64,000 nt of DNA from Edolisoma coerulescens. Its lineage: Eukaryota > Chordata > Aves > Passeriformes > Campephagidae. The notes beneath the pieces are model-generated. The model was not told where the DNA came from. It was given only the letters and a program-made list of their open reading frames with translations, and ran no database searches. Shown here piece after piece: positions 22,001 to 37,000 of the stretch (position 1 is the first letter of the stretch; each line of letters begins with the position of its first letter). A program made the position numbers and the translations under genes. The stretch is taken from NCBI GenBank assembly GCA_013397115.1, contig VWZW01006249.1, forward strand, positions 1,996,208-2,060,207. Direction: 5' to 3'.

Positions 22001-25000
22001 TTTTACCTCTTTGTCAGATCTCTTTAAGTGGTTACACCTATCTAAAAATTGATATCCTGCCATGACCCATTCCTTCTGTATTAAGCTTTGAAATCCAACA
22101 ATTGTTCGAAAATAGGGATCCAGCATGACTTGAATGAGAGAAGCAGCAAGACAGCTCAGGTCCCGTCCCTCTTCCTCTGCAAATAACACACAGAATGTAC
22201 AGAACATATAAGGTATAAATGCACAGAATTAGATTTCAAAGAGCAAAAAGGTGCAACTAGGTCCTGTGGTTTTCTTAGAATTTCCTTTAAAATATACTTT
22301 TAGTTGTTTTAATTGTTCTCATATTTAAAAAGACCCCAACAAACTAGAAGAAAAACACACTTCTTTTTTCTTAAGCTGAGACTCATACTATAGAAAGGGT
22401 TCCTGCAATATCCAGCACAGCAGTGCATTCACCAAGAACAAAATACCCACCCAAATGCTTGGCATTTAAACCAAGATGTGCTGAGAAGAAGGGTGTTCAT
22501 GCTGCTAGAAATTTTCAACATTTTTCCACCCTGAAGCAATTTTTGGAAGGCCATTACATGGGGGGAGTGGCCAGCTGAACAGGTCTTGTAAAAATTACAG
22601 AAATTACAGAAATGAGCAAGTTTTTCAGTGTCTTTTTCTCTGAAATATCTGTTTGCACAGACACAAGGAGTGGGCACTGAGTGAAATACTTTTGTCTATA
22701 GAACCTCTGAATTAAATTCATATTGTTTATGCAGGGACTATTAGCCCAATTAACACAGGACAAAGGTTCACCCTAATGATGATAGAATCAAAACCTTATC
22801 AGAACAAAACCCACAAAGACTCAAAGCAAAATATTCCTTTAATGCTAAGGACTATACTACAGTTCAGATACATAACAAAACTATTTTCCCTTCTAGGTCC
22901 CCAAATGCCTGAGATATTCAGAAGCCATGGGGTTTATGTATAAAGATTACGGTTGATGTTATCTACATCTGTTTATCTACATTATCACAGTAATGCTAAT
23001 CATTACAGCATGCTCTGTGTTGTATTACCTTGTAGAACTACAGAAACGTGCTTACACTCCATCATGTAGACAAGCTCAGCAGAATGCTTAAGAAAGGCTC
23101 TAGGAAAAGAAAGTGATTTAACAGTTAACAGAAGTTCAGTCTGCAAGAAAAAAATATTTGGGTTGTATTTACCTAACATATATTAAAACAAAGAAACCTT
23201 CAACTGATGCACTGCTTATTTACAGTGCTGAACGCTTTGCCCATCCCATTGAACATAATTTTATTAATGGTACCAACCTAATGTACTCTAACCAGCGAGT
23301 GTTTTCCAGTGAGGACAGCCACTTCTCTTCAGTTTCATCAAAAGGCTCTGCAACAGGGACAGTAATTACATTGCAGAACAACTTCCAGTAACAGTCCCTG
23401 TCAGCCAGGTCGATTGGAATTCACTGCATGTCAGGAAAACCACCCCCATGAAAGGACAGCCCAGCATACCATTGACACAGAGCTGTTTGAGTTTGATGTG
23501 AGCAGCCTGGATTTCCTGGATGTTGGGGAGACACTTGTCCAGGTCAGATTTGTAAACGTCACTTCTCAGGGGATGGCTTCGAGTTATGGCATTACAAATC
23601 CTGCAGGAGAAGAATCAGCAGGTTTCTTGTTGGAGAGGAAGGTAAGAGTCTTTCAAGAAACATGCCACTGTCTTTAACTGCAAACAATTAAAACCACTTA
23701 AAACATGCACCTCATTCTAAAAAAGAGTTTACTAGTTCATATTCAGGAGATACATTGCTCCTCCATAAAGTTACTGACCAGTTTTGGTGTCTGCTAATTA
23801 CAAAACAAAAAAATGGAAATGCTGGATCATTAAAACATCACATTTGGGAAATGAAATCTGAGGTTGACTGACAGTTAAATAACCCTATCAAGTCTTTAGT
23901 TTTCTATAATTTTTAGTAAGACTTACCTATGCTAAATAAAGAGAACATACATAAAGTTTATGAAGTCAGGAAATCTGACAGTGTTTCAACTAAAACTCAG
24001 AGCTCCAGCCTAACACACAATGCAGGTGTTTGCACTTCTACAGAAAGTCACCCTACAAATTACACCAAAGAACAAAAAATACCAAGCTTGTAAACTACCT
24101 ACACAAGGCACTAAATGCCTTCAGCCTTTCATTAAGGACAGTGAATGACAAATATTTCACAGAAATACCATGTGCATTGTGATACTAAATCTATAGAATT
24201 GTATTTCCCAATATCACAAATGAAGGGGTTTTTTTTACTGTCTTGCTGAAGGAGGAAAGAAAATCTCCACCAACATAAGCTGTATTACAGAAAATCTGAT
24301 CCTTTTGTCAATAAATTCTGTCATCTGAATGATTAGCCCCCTAAAAAATAAACATACCTTAAAATCTGAAAAGTTATTCAGTATTTGAAACTGGAATGGC
24401 CTTGAATAAAAACTGTGCCAGAACCAGATCCAGAGAACAGTCTCTCCAGAGTTCCCGCACTACAACACTGCGGTGTCACACAGGGTCCCTCCATTGCCAC
24501 CCCCTGCTGTGCCACAGAGTCACCACTGGTGTTACCCAACCCTCTGATCAGAGAGTAACACAACCAATCACTTACCTTTGATCGATTCTTCGCTGCTGCA
24601 ATACATCTTTAATGTTGGCCATTCTCACAAGGGCACTCCCATTGGGGTGATTCCAGGACCATAACTAACATGGGGAAAAAACACAAGAAACAACACAATA
24701 ATGCAGGTTACAGCTATTCTGCACAAAGTTTTCACTTAATGCTACACGCAGAACTCTGTTAATTGGCATACACAGCCCCAGGATGAATACTGTGCACTGA
24801 CCAGGGGCAGCACCAGAACAAAGAGGACACTTACTGGCATTCGCCTCCCAATGAAGGAGTAGGAGTACAGCTTCAGGTCCTGATCTGCTAAGGAAGACGG
24901 AACCACAAAATATTCCGGAAGGCTTGTGGAAAAAACACGATAAAAAAAGGTTACTTTTCCCTGTGTTTTTTACCATCTTCCCTCTTGCTGCAGTGCTGTG

Positions 25001-28000
25001 TCACCAGCTCAGTCAGGCTGTCCCAGAGCAGCCCCTGGGTGCAGCTGCTGCTGTCCATGTGAGGGCTCGGCCACGGAGCCAGCACAACCCTGAGGATGCT
25101 GGTGAGAAACTGTGTGTCCCACGTGGAAGTACAGAAGCACGAAAGCAACAGATGCCAAAACATGACATCTCCTTTAGGGACAAGACATAAATCAAATGTA
25201 GTGGCATTGCAGCATCTTTCATCTGGGGGCCTCTCAAGAGAGCAGCACAATTAGGAGATGCAGTGCCCAGCTGGGTGGGATGGAGGCTGTGGGGGACACA
25301 GGACAAGACAGCCCAATTCCCTCCTGCCGCTGGCCCAAGAGACACTTACCAAGTGGAGATCATATAACCTTCATTGACTGAGCACACTCTCCACTCGGAT
25401 GCACCTGTCCTTTTGATTTCTCTATCCCAATCCGAGTAAGTTTCAAACAGAGGAGTCTGCTGACCACTGGCACTGCCGATGCCGCCGCCACCTCCTGGGT
25501 CTATGCCATTCACCTTCTTTGCTGGGAAAAGGAAAGTCATCAATGCCCATTAAAAAAAAAATAAATAAAAATCAAACTCTTTACCAACTTAATTACAAAA
25601 ATAAGCCATTAGCATCAGGACTAGCTTTATCTATATTACCTACTGTTGTATTACAAGAAAGCAGTGCTTTAATGACAGCTTGATGATACATGAAGATGTC
25701 AATGTATTTTTTTCCCTGCAATTTCAATAGAAAAGCAACATAAAATTGGCCTGCTGTGCTGCTTGATAGAAGCCACGACATACTAACACTCAGGAACAAA
25801 TGTTATCTCCAGCCACAGGATTTCTTTCTTCAATATGCCACAGTTTGCAACATTTTAAAGACATGAACCCTTTATAAGCTACCCTTTAATAGGTACCATG
25901 TCAAGAAAGCAAAATAAAACTTACATAATTTCAGCAATTTCAAATGACTGCTGTATTAACAGCAAATAAAAGAAATGGAAGGTCATGTTAAAATATGGGG
26001 GTTTCTATATAAATTTATATTTATATCCACACAAAAAGATCATTTTGTGTCTAGGGACCAGGAGCTTAGAGAGGCTGTTACTGTACAGAAGGATCTCCTT
26101 TGTTGGTCATCCTTTAGGTGCCAAGGGGACAGTCAGCTCTGCCAGAAAGAAATTACATTTTGTTTCTTGACACTTGAAGTACATTTTTAGATGAAAGTGG
26201 AATAAACTGAAATTCAGCTCAGTTACCTCCCCCATGAAAGCTCTGAGCTTTAGCAAGAGCCTGCCCAAAGAAAGCAGAACAGCATCACAGCTCTGCTGAC
26301 ATCCCATAACCTGTGTGGTTTCTGCTTTCTGTATCTATCAACTTCATTCTTGCACTGGCACTCTGAGTACTTAGGATTTTCAGAAGAAAATAGGACTAAA
26401 ATCAGACCAATGTAGTTCTTCAAAGACAGTAAATAGAGAAATATGATAATTACCAAAAGAGCCAATTTTCCTGTTTAATGGCAGGATATATAACTATCAA
26501 CTATAGCCTGGGAAAGAAACAATGTACACACACCAGAGCAGTGCAGGCTTTTTATGTTCCTCAGGAAGCACTAAGACAGCATTTCACCTTTTACTTTGCT
26601 GGGAGTAGCAGGAATAGAGAGTCATTAAACAGCACTGGAATTGCAAGAGCAAAGCCAGAGATCTATGGGACAAACACCAGGGTTCACAACAACAAGAACA
26701 CTCCAACCCAACCCAAAAGAATTTCAAACTCTTTTAGGAACTGCAGCACAGCAGAACAACCCTCCTTTGCCATTCTGGTCTGCTGCTCCAGAGGGACATT
26801 TTTACCCACCTTATGTAATTCTTCCACTAGGTATTTTTCCACATAGCAAATGGTATTTTAAGGACAGAGTAAAGGCAACTTTGTGACAGACTAACATTTT
26901 ATTGCAATTTTATCTGCAAATTGGCTTCCTCCCTAGTACTTTATAACACGAAAATATATGGACCTTAATAACTGCCCAAGCTTTATGAGGTAAGAAATTC
27001 CTTGTGTAATTATGTGTGCAACATAATCACATGCACACTTATTCACGTGCATGCACAGGGCAGTCATGGAGGCACCTGCATGAAAAACATGCATTGTTTT
27101 GCAAATTTGAAGGCCTGATCTCGTAATTCCACGACAGGTTCATGTTTAGTAACAGGCAGATCAGTGGTTTCTAGTGCCAGCTGCCGAGTTGAGATCTCAG
27201 CACCACAGCTCTGCAGCAGCAGCACGCTCTGTGGGGAGGCTTGGCACCCTTCAGCTGATGGCTCTGGGCTGTGGCTCGGCTGGGGAACACTCAGCAGTGA
27301 CCACACAGCATTACACTAGAAATCAAGTTCCAAAGGCATCTTTGCAGGCTTACCTAACTGACAAGGTTCAGTTGGAGATTGGCCTTGAGCAGAGAGGGTG
27401 TGCTCCAACTCAGCAGGGGTGGTGGAGGTTTTGAGTGGTAAGAACTGCCTAGTAAGCCTCTAGGAAAGAAGGTATGGAGTCCCAAGTTGCACAAATCCTC
27501 CTGCAATACCACCAGAAGAGAAACTTATTCCCAAAAGAAGGGCAGGTGAGCAAGCCTGCCTGATGGGACATTCACTGGGTACCCAGAGTACCAACAGAGA
27601 CATACAATAGGAGGATGGAAGCGTGAACTGAGAAATAGGAGTATTCATGCTGGCACGGTTTGGCTTTGTTTCAGACAGGAAAGACATTTCTTTGGATTTT
27701 GGTCATTAATGTCTATCCCAAGGAATGACTTATAACCATAAGTAAGAGGTTGGGTGCAGAACAAGCCGATTTTGTTACCCTTGGAGAAAGCCTCAAATGG
27801 TTTCTTGCCACTGCTTCTGGACAGAAGTCTTACTAAAAATACGTATCACAAAATAGGAAAAAAGCACAATCCAAGTACTTTCATCCTTACCTGGATTATG
27901 ATATATTTCCCCAACATACTCAAATGCAAAGAGAAGCTGAAGATCTGTTGGCTGAGAGTAATGAGCTATTGCAAGGCAGACCTAGGAAAGAGACATTTAT

Positions 28001-31000
28001 TACTGTTATTTATATATCTATATAGACAAAAAAATTATTGCCCTTGATCGTAACAGTGTGAAATATACAGAGCTGTGAAAAAGCTAAAAATCAGTCTTTT
28101 GATTTTTTTTTCTAAAAAAAGAGTGCTTATCAATCTAGCATAAGAATCTAAGAGTGGCCACCCAGGGTCAGTTCCAAGGTCCAGCCCAGCACTCTGTTCT
28201 GACAGCAGCCAGCAATCAATGTTTAGGGAAGAGAGGAAAAACACAGAAAGAACGTAATGGAATTTTACCAGGACAATTTTCAACAACTAACTATTCAGGC
28301 ATGTCCTGAACTAAAATCTGGTATTGGTATTTAACAGCATTTGACAGATATTTCTGCTACGAAGTTGTCACTTAGGCCAGGAAGTTTTTCATGTGTGACT
28401 TCCCTTTACAAAAACCATGTTGGTTCTTCCCCTAACATTATTAAAATTAAGAGTCCAGCACACGACTTAGGATTAGATTCTAGACTTAAAATACCATCAA
28501 GCTTTTCTAGTCTCTGTCTCTTTGAATGTAGATATTCACTAATAAATACAAAAGATTTGACAAAACCCCTGATATCTAGAAGAATCAAATTCAGGAAGAA
28601 AAAAAAAATCAAGTAGAGATTGGTGCTGTTATTCTTCAAATATCAGGACATGAATGGAGTCTTTAACTTCGTCCTCTTCCCTCAATATTTGCTTCTGCAT
28701 TTTACTAAATTGTACCTTTTAACCAGGGACAAAGACATAGTGTAAGCCCACATGCTTACCACCCAAAATTTTTCCTTTCTATTTTCTTTCTTGCCTCCAA
28801 CTTTTCCTGACTTTTCATCTTTAGAAACACATTTACAAAATTTATTCCAAGTTTAACAGTTTTGAATATTATTCTTGAAAAACATCCTGTGCATCCAAGA
28901 AATTGTTTTCTGTTAGTGAAGGAAAGTTTCCTTATTGTGAGAGACATAAAAGAAGATTTGCACCACAGAACTGAAGGAATACCAGTGCTGGGCCAAAGGA
29001 ACAAAGCTCGAGAGCTCAGTTATGCTGAGTTCTGCATGGAGAAAGTTGCTGTACTTTTATTGTTTGTATGCAACATACATGGTGTTATGGAACCTTCACT
29101 GTATTTTTATATACTTTGGCTTTTGATGGGGACAGTCCTCATTATTTATAAAACCAGTAATGACAGCAGACTAACTTGAGCTGAAAATGTTGTTTCACAA
29201 ACACACCCCAACAAAAAAATTCCAGTCGAGCCTTAGAACAACAGGTTCTTTAACTGCTCTCCCCACACCTTCAGTTCTACAATGGGACTGCAAAGGAAAA
29301 TAGAGGACAGAACATTCCAGGGGTTCCAAGCCCCCAAAAAACACAAACAGTGCAAGTGTCCCTGGAAAACAGTGTAGCAGGACTTCCCAAATGAACATGT
29401 ACAAGCTCATTTCCAGGATCTGATAAAAATTTTAATGACATAACTGGAAGCTATGCACATTTTAGTACATACTATGATTTCAGTGTACACACCAAAGCTG
29501 AAGAAGCCAGCTATTCAACAATATTTGGCCACTTCTAACTGATGACTTTTGGCTATCATTCACAATGGAAATCTGTGTAAATACACATTTTGACTTCTAT
29601 TTTTCTATGTAGCTTTTCACTACAGTAACTGATTCTAGCAGAGCTACTCCTCATCATTATTTATGGAGTGAAAGTTGAAAGCCTTTTACTATGCAAATCT
29701 ACTCTCAAGGCTTCAGGACAAACTGCAGGAAAAAAATTCCATCGTGCTGCCAAATGACACAACAGAAATACAGTAAAACCAATTTTTAAATAGGCAGCAG
29801 CTGAAATCTCTGGCATTTACTTGCCACATCTGAAAAAGAGAGTATGTGTGTGCTGTGTGAAGAGGGATAAAATGGTGGGGGAAGACAGTAACCATTCAGA
29901 TCTAGTTCCCCACAAAAAATATGAGACCACAGTTGTGCTTTCAGATAAAGCAGGAGCTGGAAAATGCTCTGAGTGTTCCACAGAACAGATGTAACTCGCA
30001 CCAGGTATTGCATGGGTGAAACAGTCCACCCACAGCGTCAGGACCTCTATTTCTCTTATTTTAAAAGGTGATAAATTTATCCTGCTACTGTCTCTATTTT
30101 TACCTTTTAAAAAATTCCACTCATAGATCCACTAAGCAAGTACTAAAGACATACTAATTTTCTGTTTATTCCTCACTAAATCCCTATAATAGCTTTATTG
30201 TCTCAGAGATTCAGCAGACAAGCACATTCCACAGATCTCAGCCAGATTATGGCCATAAGTAGAACACTCTTAAATTGGAAGACAAACATGTTTTACAGGA
30301 AGCATTCTCATATCAAACTCAAAAATGTTCGGTATTCTTGCCAATTTACAATTGTGTAAAGCTGAAGATATTTAGGCTCAGACAAATAACAAGAGAACAG
30401 GCTGCTTGTTAGAAAGTTCATTTATTAAAAGCAGTAAACACAATGGCTGTAGTTATTTCGTAGTACAAAGCCATTTCCCTACGTCAGTGTCCCCTGTTGA
30501 ACCCCTATCTGAGAAAATAAATGAAACTTTCAGGGCACACCCTCCTCTTCATCAGGAATTTTACCAAGGACAAGAGCTTCAAAGTATTGCTAATGCTCCT
30601 GCAGAAGAGTTGAGAACAGCAACATTTCAGATGTGCTAAGTTAGCATAGCCCTGCATTTCCCCTCCTTCCTTAAGCCAGGCTACCTGGCTTATGAACTCT
30701 CTGGAAAAATACTCTTTTCCCTTGCTACTGCAATTCCTAGCCCACGCAGACACCTGTAGTAGAAAGTCACACAAGCAGGACTAAATCAGGTCTCACAAAC
30801 AGGTTTTGTTAATTTTTCTAGGCTGGAAAACCTATTGGGAAAATAAGCATTCAGGATTAAGAGAATTATTGAAATTCATCTCTATTTTTTTAAATATCTT
30901 GCCCAGGGAAGTTGTGGCTGTGCCATCACTTAAGTGTTCAAGCCAGGATGGGGCTTTGAAAAACCTGGTGTAGTGGCAGGTGTCCCTGCCCACGGCAGGG

Positions 31001-34000
31001 GGCTGGAATGAGGTGAGCTTTAAGGGCCCTTCCAACCCAAACTGTTCTGTGATTCTGTGAGTATACTTCTAAAGAAAGTTTTCTTCACTCCCTCCGAAGA
31101 CCATCAAGACAGTATCTTATGCATTCCCAGTGCCTTGAAACATTACCAATTCTGTGATCTGTATAAACAATTAGAACAAGGTAATAGAGTTGGGGAGGCA
31201 GGGGGAACACATTAGAAAGGGTCAGGACCATTTGTCCAAAACTCTTAACAGTTTCACATTATTGTTCATAACAATTAGGAAAAAAAAAATGTTCCCCTCC
31301 ATCCCGAGTGTTATGACGTAGGAAAGGCTACTTTTGATTGCACAGGAAACAAGATTGGAGATAAAAACTTTCCTTCTGTTTTGATTGAGCATGTGATTCT
31401 GAAACAACTCTCATTCAAAAAAGCTTCCTGAAAGAAAAGAACTGAGGGAGTTGCAGAAGAGAAAGGGATGAAAAAATGGAGATACACTCATGGAGGCACA
31501 GGGTGTGTGCCACTCTGGGGCACTGCCAAGATCCATGTGCACAGTGAGGCAACACACTGGCCATCACCTAACAGTCAGAAGATCTACAGACTCACCTTTT
31601 CACACATTTTATTTTCTCAGTCTAATGTCAACTACTGCAGTGCCTTAAAAATAGCAGGAGTTTTCAGTTTGACTGTTTGCTGTCATTTTTGGAACAAAAT
31701 AATTCCTTTCCTCTAAGGAATGTGAAATGCTTCTTTTTTTGCACTGCCTAACTTAAGACTTCCCCAACTTGCTTACCCTTGCTTCCCCATCCACCACTTC
31801 CTCCCACACCCATCTGGCTTTCCTTCCTTTCGAGACTTTATCGCTTTATTTTAGAGACAAAACAAAATTAAACTGCTAAACAGTGATGAGTGCAAATTTC
31901 CATTCCTTCTGTTTTTCCTTAACGCTTGTTTCCCAAATATCCACTAATAAAAATGAGGAAGAAAATATTTACCTGGCTGACTAATGCTTAGACAGTATTT
32001 TATTAGCATGTATTGGCTGCAACAAGTGTTGAGGGTATTTTTCTAACAGAACCGATTTTTAAGCTTCTCCATAACAATTTACCCAAAAGTAAATGAATGT
32101 GTTCTCACAAGGTTTCTGCTTAAAGGCAAAAAAACCACCTCTGAGGTTCTGCCAGCACTACCCACGTGTCAAGTCTGTCAGATTGTCCACATCAGCAGCT
32201 TGCTTTCAAACTTAAATCCTTCTTTTCACAGCATCCAAAGAGATCCTTGGAAAGAGGATCTTTCCGAGATCCTCAAAGAGAGACTCAGAATTATCTCTAT
32301 TCTAGTAAGGCAGCTTAATTAGTTATTGTCCCTTATGCCCTGTTCAGCAAATAGAGACACTTCCTTAGGAACAGATTACACTCTCTTTGCCAACACCAAT
32401 TTATGTCACTGGATGCTGCTGAGTATTTCCAGTATGTGCAAGGAACTATGCATGAAACAAATTACTTAACTGCGTAACATTAGCATCTGTTCTCCTTCTA
32501 ACTATTCCATATATTTAAAGCTCATTTTTAAACATTAACTACCATGGGTATTGTTTTTACATAACTATTGCTCTAAACAGAACATTTGCGATCATCTGGC
32601 AACAAGCAGAGATATTTATACTCTTGTATTTTGAAATGCATATTTTAGCAGGTAGGTATTTTGTTTTGACCTACCAGGGCTTTATTTATAGAGTGCTATT
32701 CCTGTGTATTACTAGGATGACATTTAATTACAGCCTGATCTAATCTTGGCAAGTCTGAAGAGAAAGGTGGACCAGGTGATGATGTCCACAGGCCCCACCA
32801 TCCCAAACCCCTGATACCATGGTCAGTCCTCTCCTACAGCAATCTCCCAGTCAGAGGTCAATGCACCCTCAGCCCAAGAGCAGGATTCCCCTCACATCAG
32901 AACTCAGTTACACTTTAAGTCTCGGTCTTCCCTAAAGAAGTTATGCACACACAGTTATTTCCAAGTAGACAGCTACCAGAATTTTCTTGTACAAACAGCT
33001 GGATGTAAATATAGATTAAAGAGGCTCTTCAGAACTTTAAGGAGGCCTGATCACTGTCTTTTGTTTTTAAAGATCAGGGCAACCTTGCTAATATGTACTA
33101 CCTGAAGGGCAGGAACAGAAACCAGATAAACTCTTTCCATACTGTGGTGCCAGCATGCCATCTAAATGCCAGAAAGAACAAAACAACTCCATTCAATATG
33201 CTGTGTAAGACCACTCTAGATGTGCTCACCAGCATCCCAAAATAATTTAAGCAAAATCCTGGTACAGGAAAACTGATCTAAGGACCTCATGGTTTTATAC
33301 ATTTATATTTTAATGCTATCAGAATAATGTTATCATGGAAACATTAGATTAGATTAGCTGAACGTGATCTCCCTTCAGTAAAAGTGCTTCTGTGCTACAC
33401 CCACACAAAGCTCCAGTAACCTACCTGATCCATCGAAACTGCAACAGTAACCACACAGCTGATACTTGTACAAGTTTTCTTCCTCTCCTCTAAGGAGCAC
33501 ATTCCGATATTTGAAAATGGCAGTTGTTACACTTTTGGTTGCCACCAGCACAATCTCTATAACCACACAGGCTCTGGTTCTCTAGGCCCGGCTGTTCCTC
33601 CTATCAGAAGAAGCCACCTAAGACCATGTAATTATAAATGCCTAATGTAAGGGCCTTCATAAAAGGGTTTCACTGTTTGCTCTTGCATAAGAAAATGCAG
33701 CACAAACAGTGCTGCATTAATGAGATGCTGAGTTTATGCTCTCCTCCTCCAGGCTAATCACTCTCCTTTGCTGTGACAGCCAATTAGAAACAGTTGCTGT
33801 AAAGATACTGCAGGAGATGGCTGCTCCAGGGGGATTTTGGAGAAGCTGTGCAAGGGAATGACTGCTGAAAGACTGCCAAACGTGGAAGGTTCCATCCAGC
33901 AAGGGCAGCAGGCAGGGGGGCAGCAGGACAGGGGCAAGGCCAGAGCAGGGTGGTTCTTTACGGGCTCCTGCCAACACATCTCCAGGAGAGTAAAGGGCTG

Positions 34001-37000
34001 AGGCGCCTCAGCAGTGGCTCGGGCAGGAACTGCACGCAGACTCACGCCTGGGCAGATGGTCCTCGGGACTTACAGGGCTAAACTCAAACTTGATCCTTCT
34101 GAGAAGGGGAACTGTTAAGCTCTGAGAGCAAAGTGGGTCACTCCTTACGAAACGCCGGCTGTGCCACGCCACGGTGCCGCGGAGGTCAGGGGAGCCGGAC
34201 CAGCGCGGGGACACCGAGAGCCAGGAATGAGCTCCAGCCCGGCAGCTCTGCTCAGCACCGCTCACCGGGCGGGCACTGCCCCAGGGCACAGGGACCGGGG
34301 CAACGGGGTACAAACGGGCCAGGAAGGGAATCTCTAGCAATGTACAGACCCAAGTGCTCCTCCTGTCAAGAGGTGTGCAAGTCTCTTCTAAGAAAATGCT
34401 GAGAAGGAGCCCAGGTTTATGTGGATTAGACAAAATGGTGATTCCAAGAGCTCGCTGGAGAACTTGCTGTGTGACACAATTAAGGATATCCATAAGGCAG
34501 TACACTCAACCTCTGGGTAAATTAAGCTTATGACTTTCAGAAAATGTATCAAAGCTTGAAACATTTTCCATGAAAATGCAAACATCTGTTGTACAGCTGC
34601 AATGCAGCATTCTGATTCCAGTCCTTAAAAAGACTTACTTAATAAAATAATAACTTTTAAAAGTACAACAGATATGACAAGAAATACAGGTTTATCTTGT
34701 AAGAAACAGTTAATACATCACATTAAATTTTTTCCCTGTTAGTTTTAACTCTAGGTGTCTAGATATTCTCCTGTAACAGAATGTGAATAATTTGCAATTC
34801 TTCCCCCCACTTCTCTATCAAAACATAATAACACAAAATGTTCTTATCAGCACAGCTGTTGCTACTTGTAAGGACTACAAGGCAGGATTTCATAAGAAGA
34901 TAATAATACCTTTTTTGCACTTTCAGGACCTGCTTCATCAAAACGAAATCTGACAATACGGAAGTCTTTGCAATAAATTATTAACTCAGTTGGATTAAAT
35001 TTCAGTTTTTGGTTGGGACCAAGGACCTTCTGCTTCCTCTTGGTGTCATTCACTGCAAAGAAGAGACAAAGTTATTGGATTGCGTTCCGTAAGTAAACAC
35101 AAGATTGGCTCAAACAGATGGAGTAATGTTGCTACCAGAAGGTTTTTATTTAATAGCATATTTTGATTGAGGTAGAAAATCTGTTAATTCCTGTTAGTAA
35201 AAGCTTATACTTCACGAAAATTAGGGTAAACCTCACGTTTTAGAAAAGGGGCAACAAATGAGGGCCAGTGCAAGACAATACAATAGGTCAATAGCACCCC
35301 TTTGTTTTTAAAAAATAGCATTTCTTCATCATGTTCTGCCTCAGATACATATTAATCTCTTCACAGGGATCACAACCAATTTTGGGCATTGAAAACTTAT
35401 AATCAATAATTTAGATTAGCTACAGTCAGAAAACCAAGTGTTTAACAGCCCATGCCATAAACAAAATTTCAAAAATTATCATTTCTACAAAATTTTACTA
35501 TTACTGGATGAAAAACATTCTTAACAAATAGGTTAGCCTAAAGAATCCAACAAAACACAACCTGGTTCTCCACAAGAAGTATTTTGTTTCTTCAGATTAA
35601 GATGTCGATTGCCATTTGCAGATTTTTGAGGATCACCAGCTACTAACTTGCTAAGAATTTGAGAGGATTGAAAACCACAACATTTCTCTTGTCAGAAATC
35701 CCAGCTATGTCTAATTGTATAAGCTACGTGCTTTTTGTATTTCAGTAGGAGAGATTCAGATGATTCAACGTAAAAACGTTGCTAACAAAATTTTGTACTG
35801 CTGTAACAGGTGTCTCTCCTACAACACCTGTTGATTCAGTATGGTAGTTATGAATTTAAAGCCAATAATATAAAGACCCAAGTAAGAAAGTCTCCTGCAT
35901 GGCACCTCAAGATTTATTCAGCATTTAAGGCATTTATCCTAATTTTAAATAAACCAAATACTTCAAATCAGGGAAGATTAATGACATAAAACCTCAAGTG
36001 TCAACAATTCTGCAGAACTTAACAGGCAGTTAACAGTTTTGTACTGAATAAGAACAAAGCCTGTCATACTTAACTATTTTTGACATACCTGTGACAATCT
36101 GCTCAATGCATGTGAGTGGGACATCATGTTCACCAAGGAGGAGGTTTTTATAATGGAATTTCTGAAACACATGAACTCACAGCTATTAATTGCAGTTCTG
36201 CAGTTTGCAACCACATGTACAGCACAACTTTGAAGTAACTCCGATAAAAATCAGGCATGCCTAGGCTTTTCTGACAGGTACCACCCTTGCCTATTCACAG
36301 GTAATTAGAGGCTGTGGAAACAGCTCTCTCCTGCTGCTGAACTGCACATCCAACAGCTTTGAAACCCCAGTGGAATATGCCAAATAACCTCCTTATTTGC
36401 ACTGAATTTACTGAATTAGTACCAAAAATTACTGTTAGAAATTCAATATTATTTGAAGTATAAAATCTATATATGGAATACAAGAGATCTCCAATTATCA
36501 CTTTTGTAAGCACAGAAAGACAAAAACATTAATTCTACTTTCAGGGACAAGTTTTGACAACTACTTCGTGTCAAAAATTAACTTTTTGAAGTAGCTTTGG
36601 TCAAACTTCCTAACCATTACTGAATAAGCATCTATCTTCTTTCAGAGCTTTACATACCCTTAGTTAATGGAACATTTCCGTTAAAAGCCCCAAATGGAAG
36701 TGCAAACTCTACTGAAAATAACATACAGCTCACTGCTTGGATTTCCAAACAGTGTTGTGTGCTGTGCTGTCCAAAAACTGATCATGGTTTTGAACGTCAT
36801 GAGTTCTGCTTTGACAAAGACAAAAGAGCTCTTCTCCCCTTTTCTTGTTGCTTCATCTACAATGAAAACTCGTTTCATGGTTACTTTGTCCTCCATCAGT
36901 AACACCAATAAATCTCCACCACATTAAAAGCTTTGCTGATCTGACACTTGTCTAGTCTAAGGAACATTTGCAAAAAGCTCCTTCGAGGAGAAACATGTCT

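Larger units (their letters stand above)
27982..34909 (-). other. MTMR10: MTMR10 intron 5
   Basis: This 6.9 kb AT-rich intron contains a possible old repeat (28140-28236), a CR1 3' end (30890-31059) and an isolated CpG-rich patch (34136-34325). No other coding sequence is supported. Confidence 0.65.

Noticed and set aside
34133..34505. ORFs of 89 and 165 codons at 34.0-34.5 kb
   Set aside because: They follow from the CpG-rich patch, which is poor in stops. Their composition does not look like a protein.
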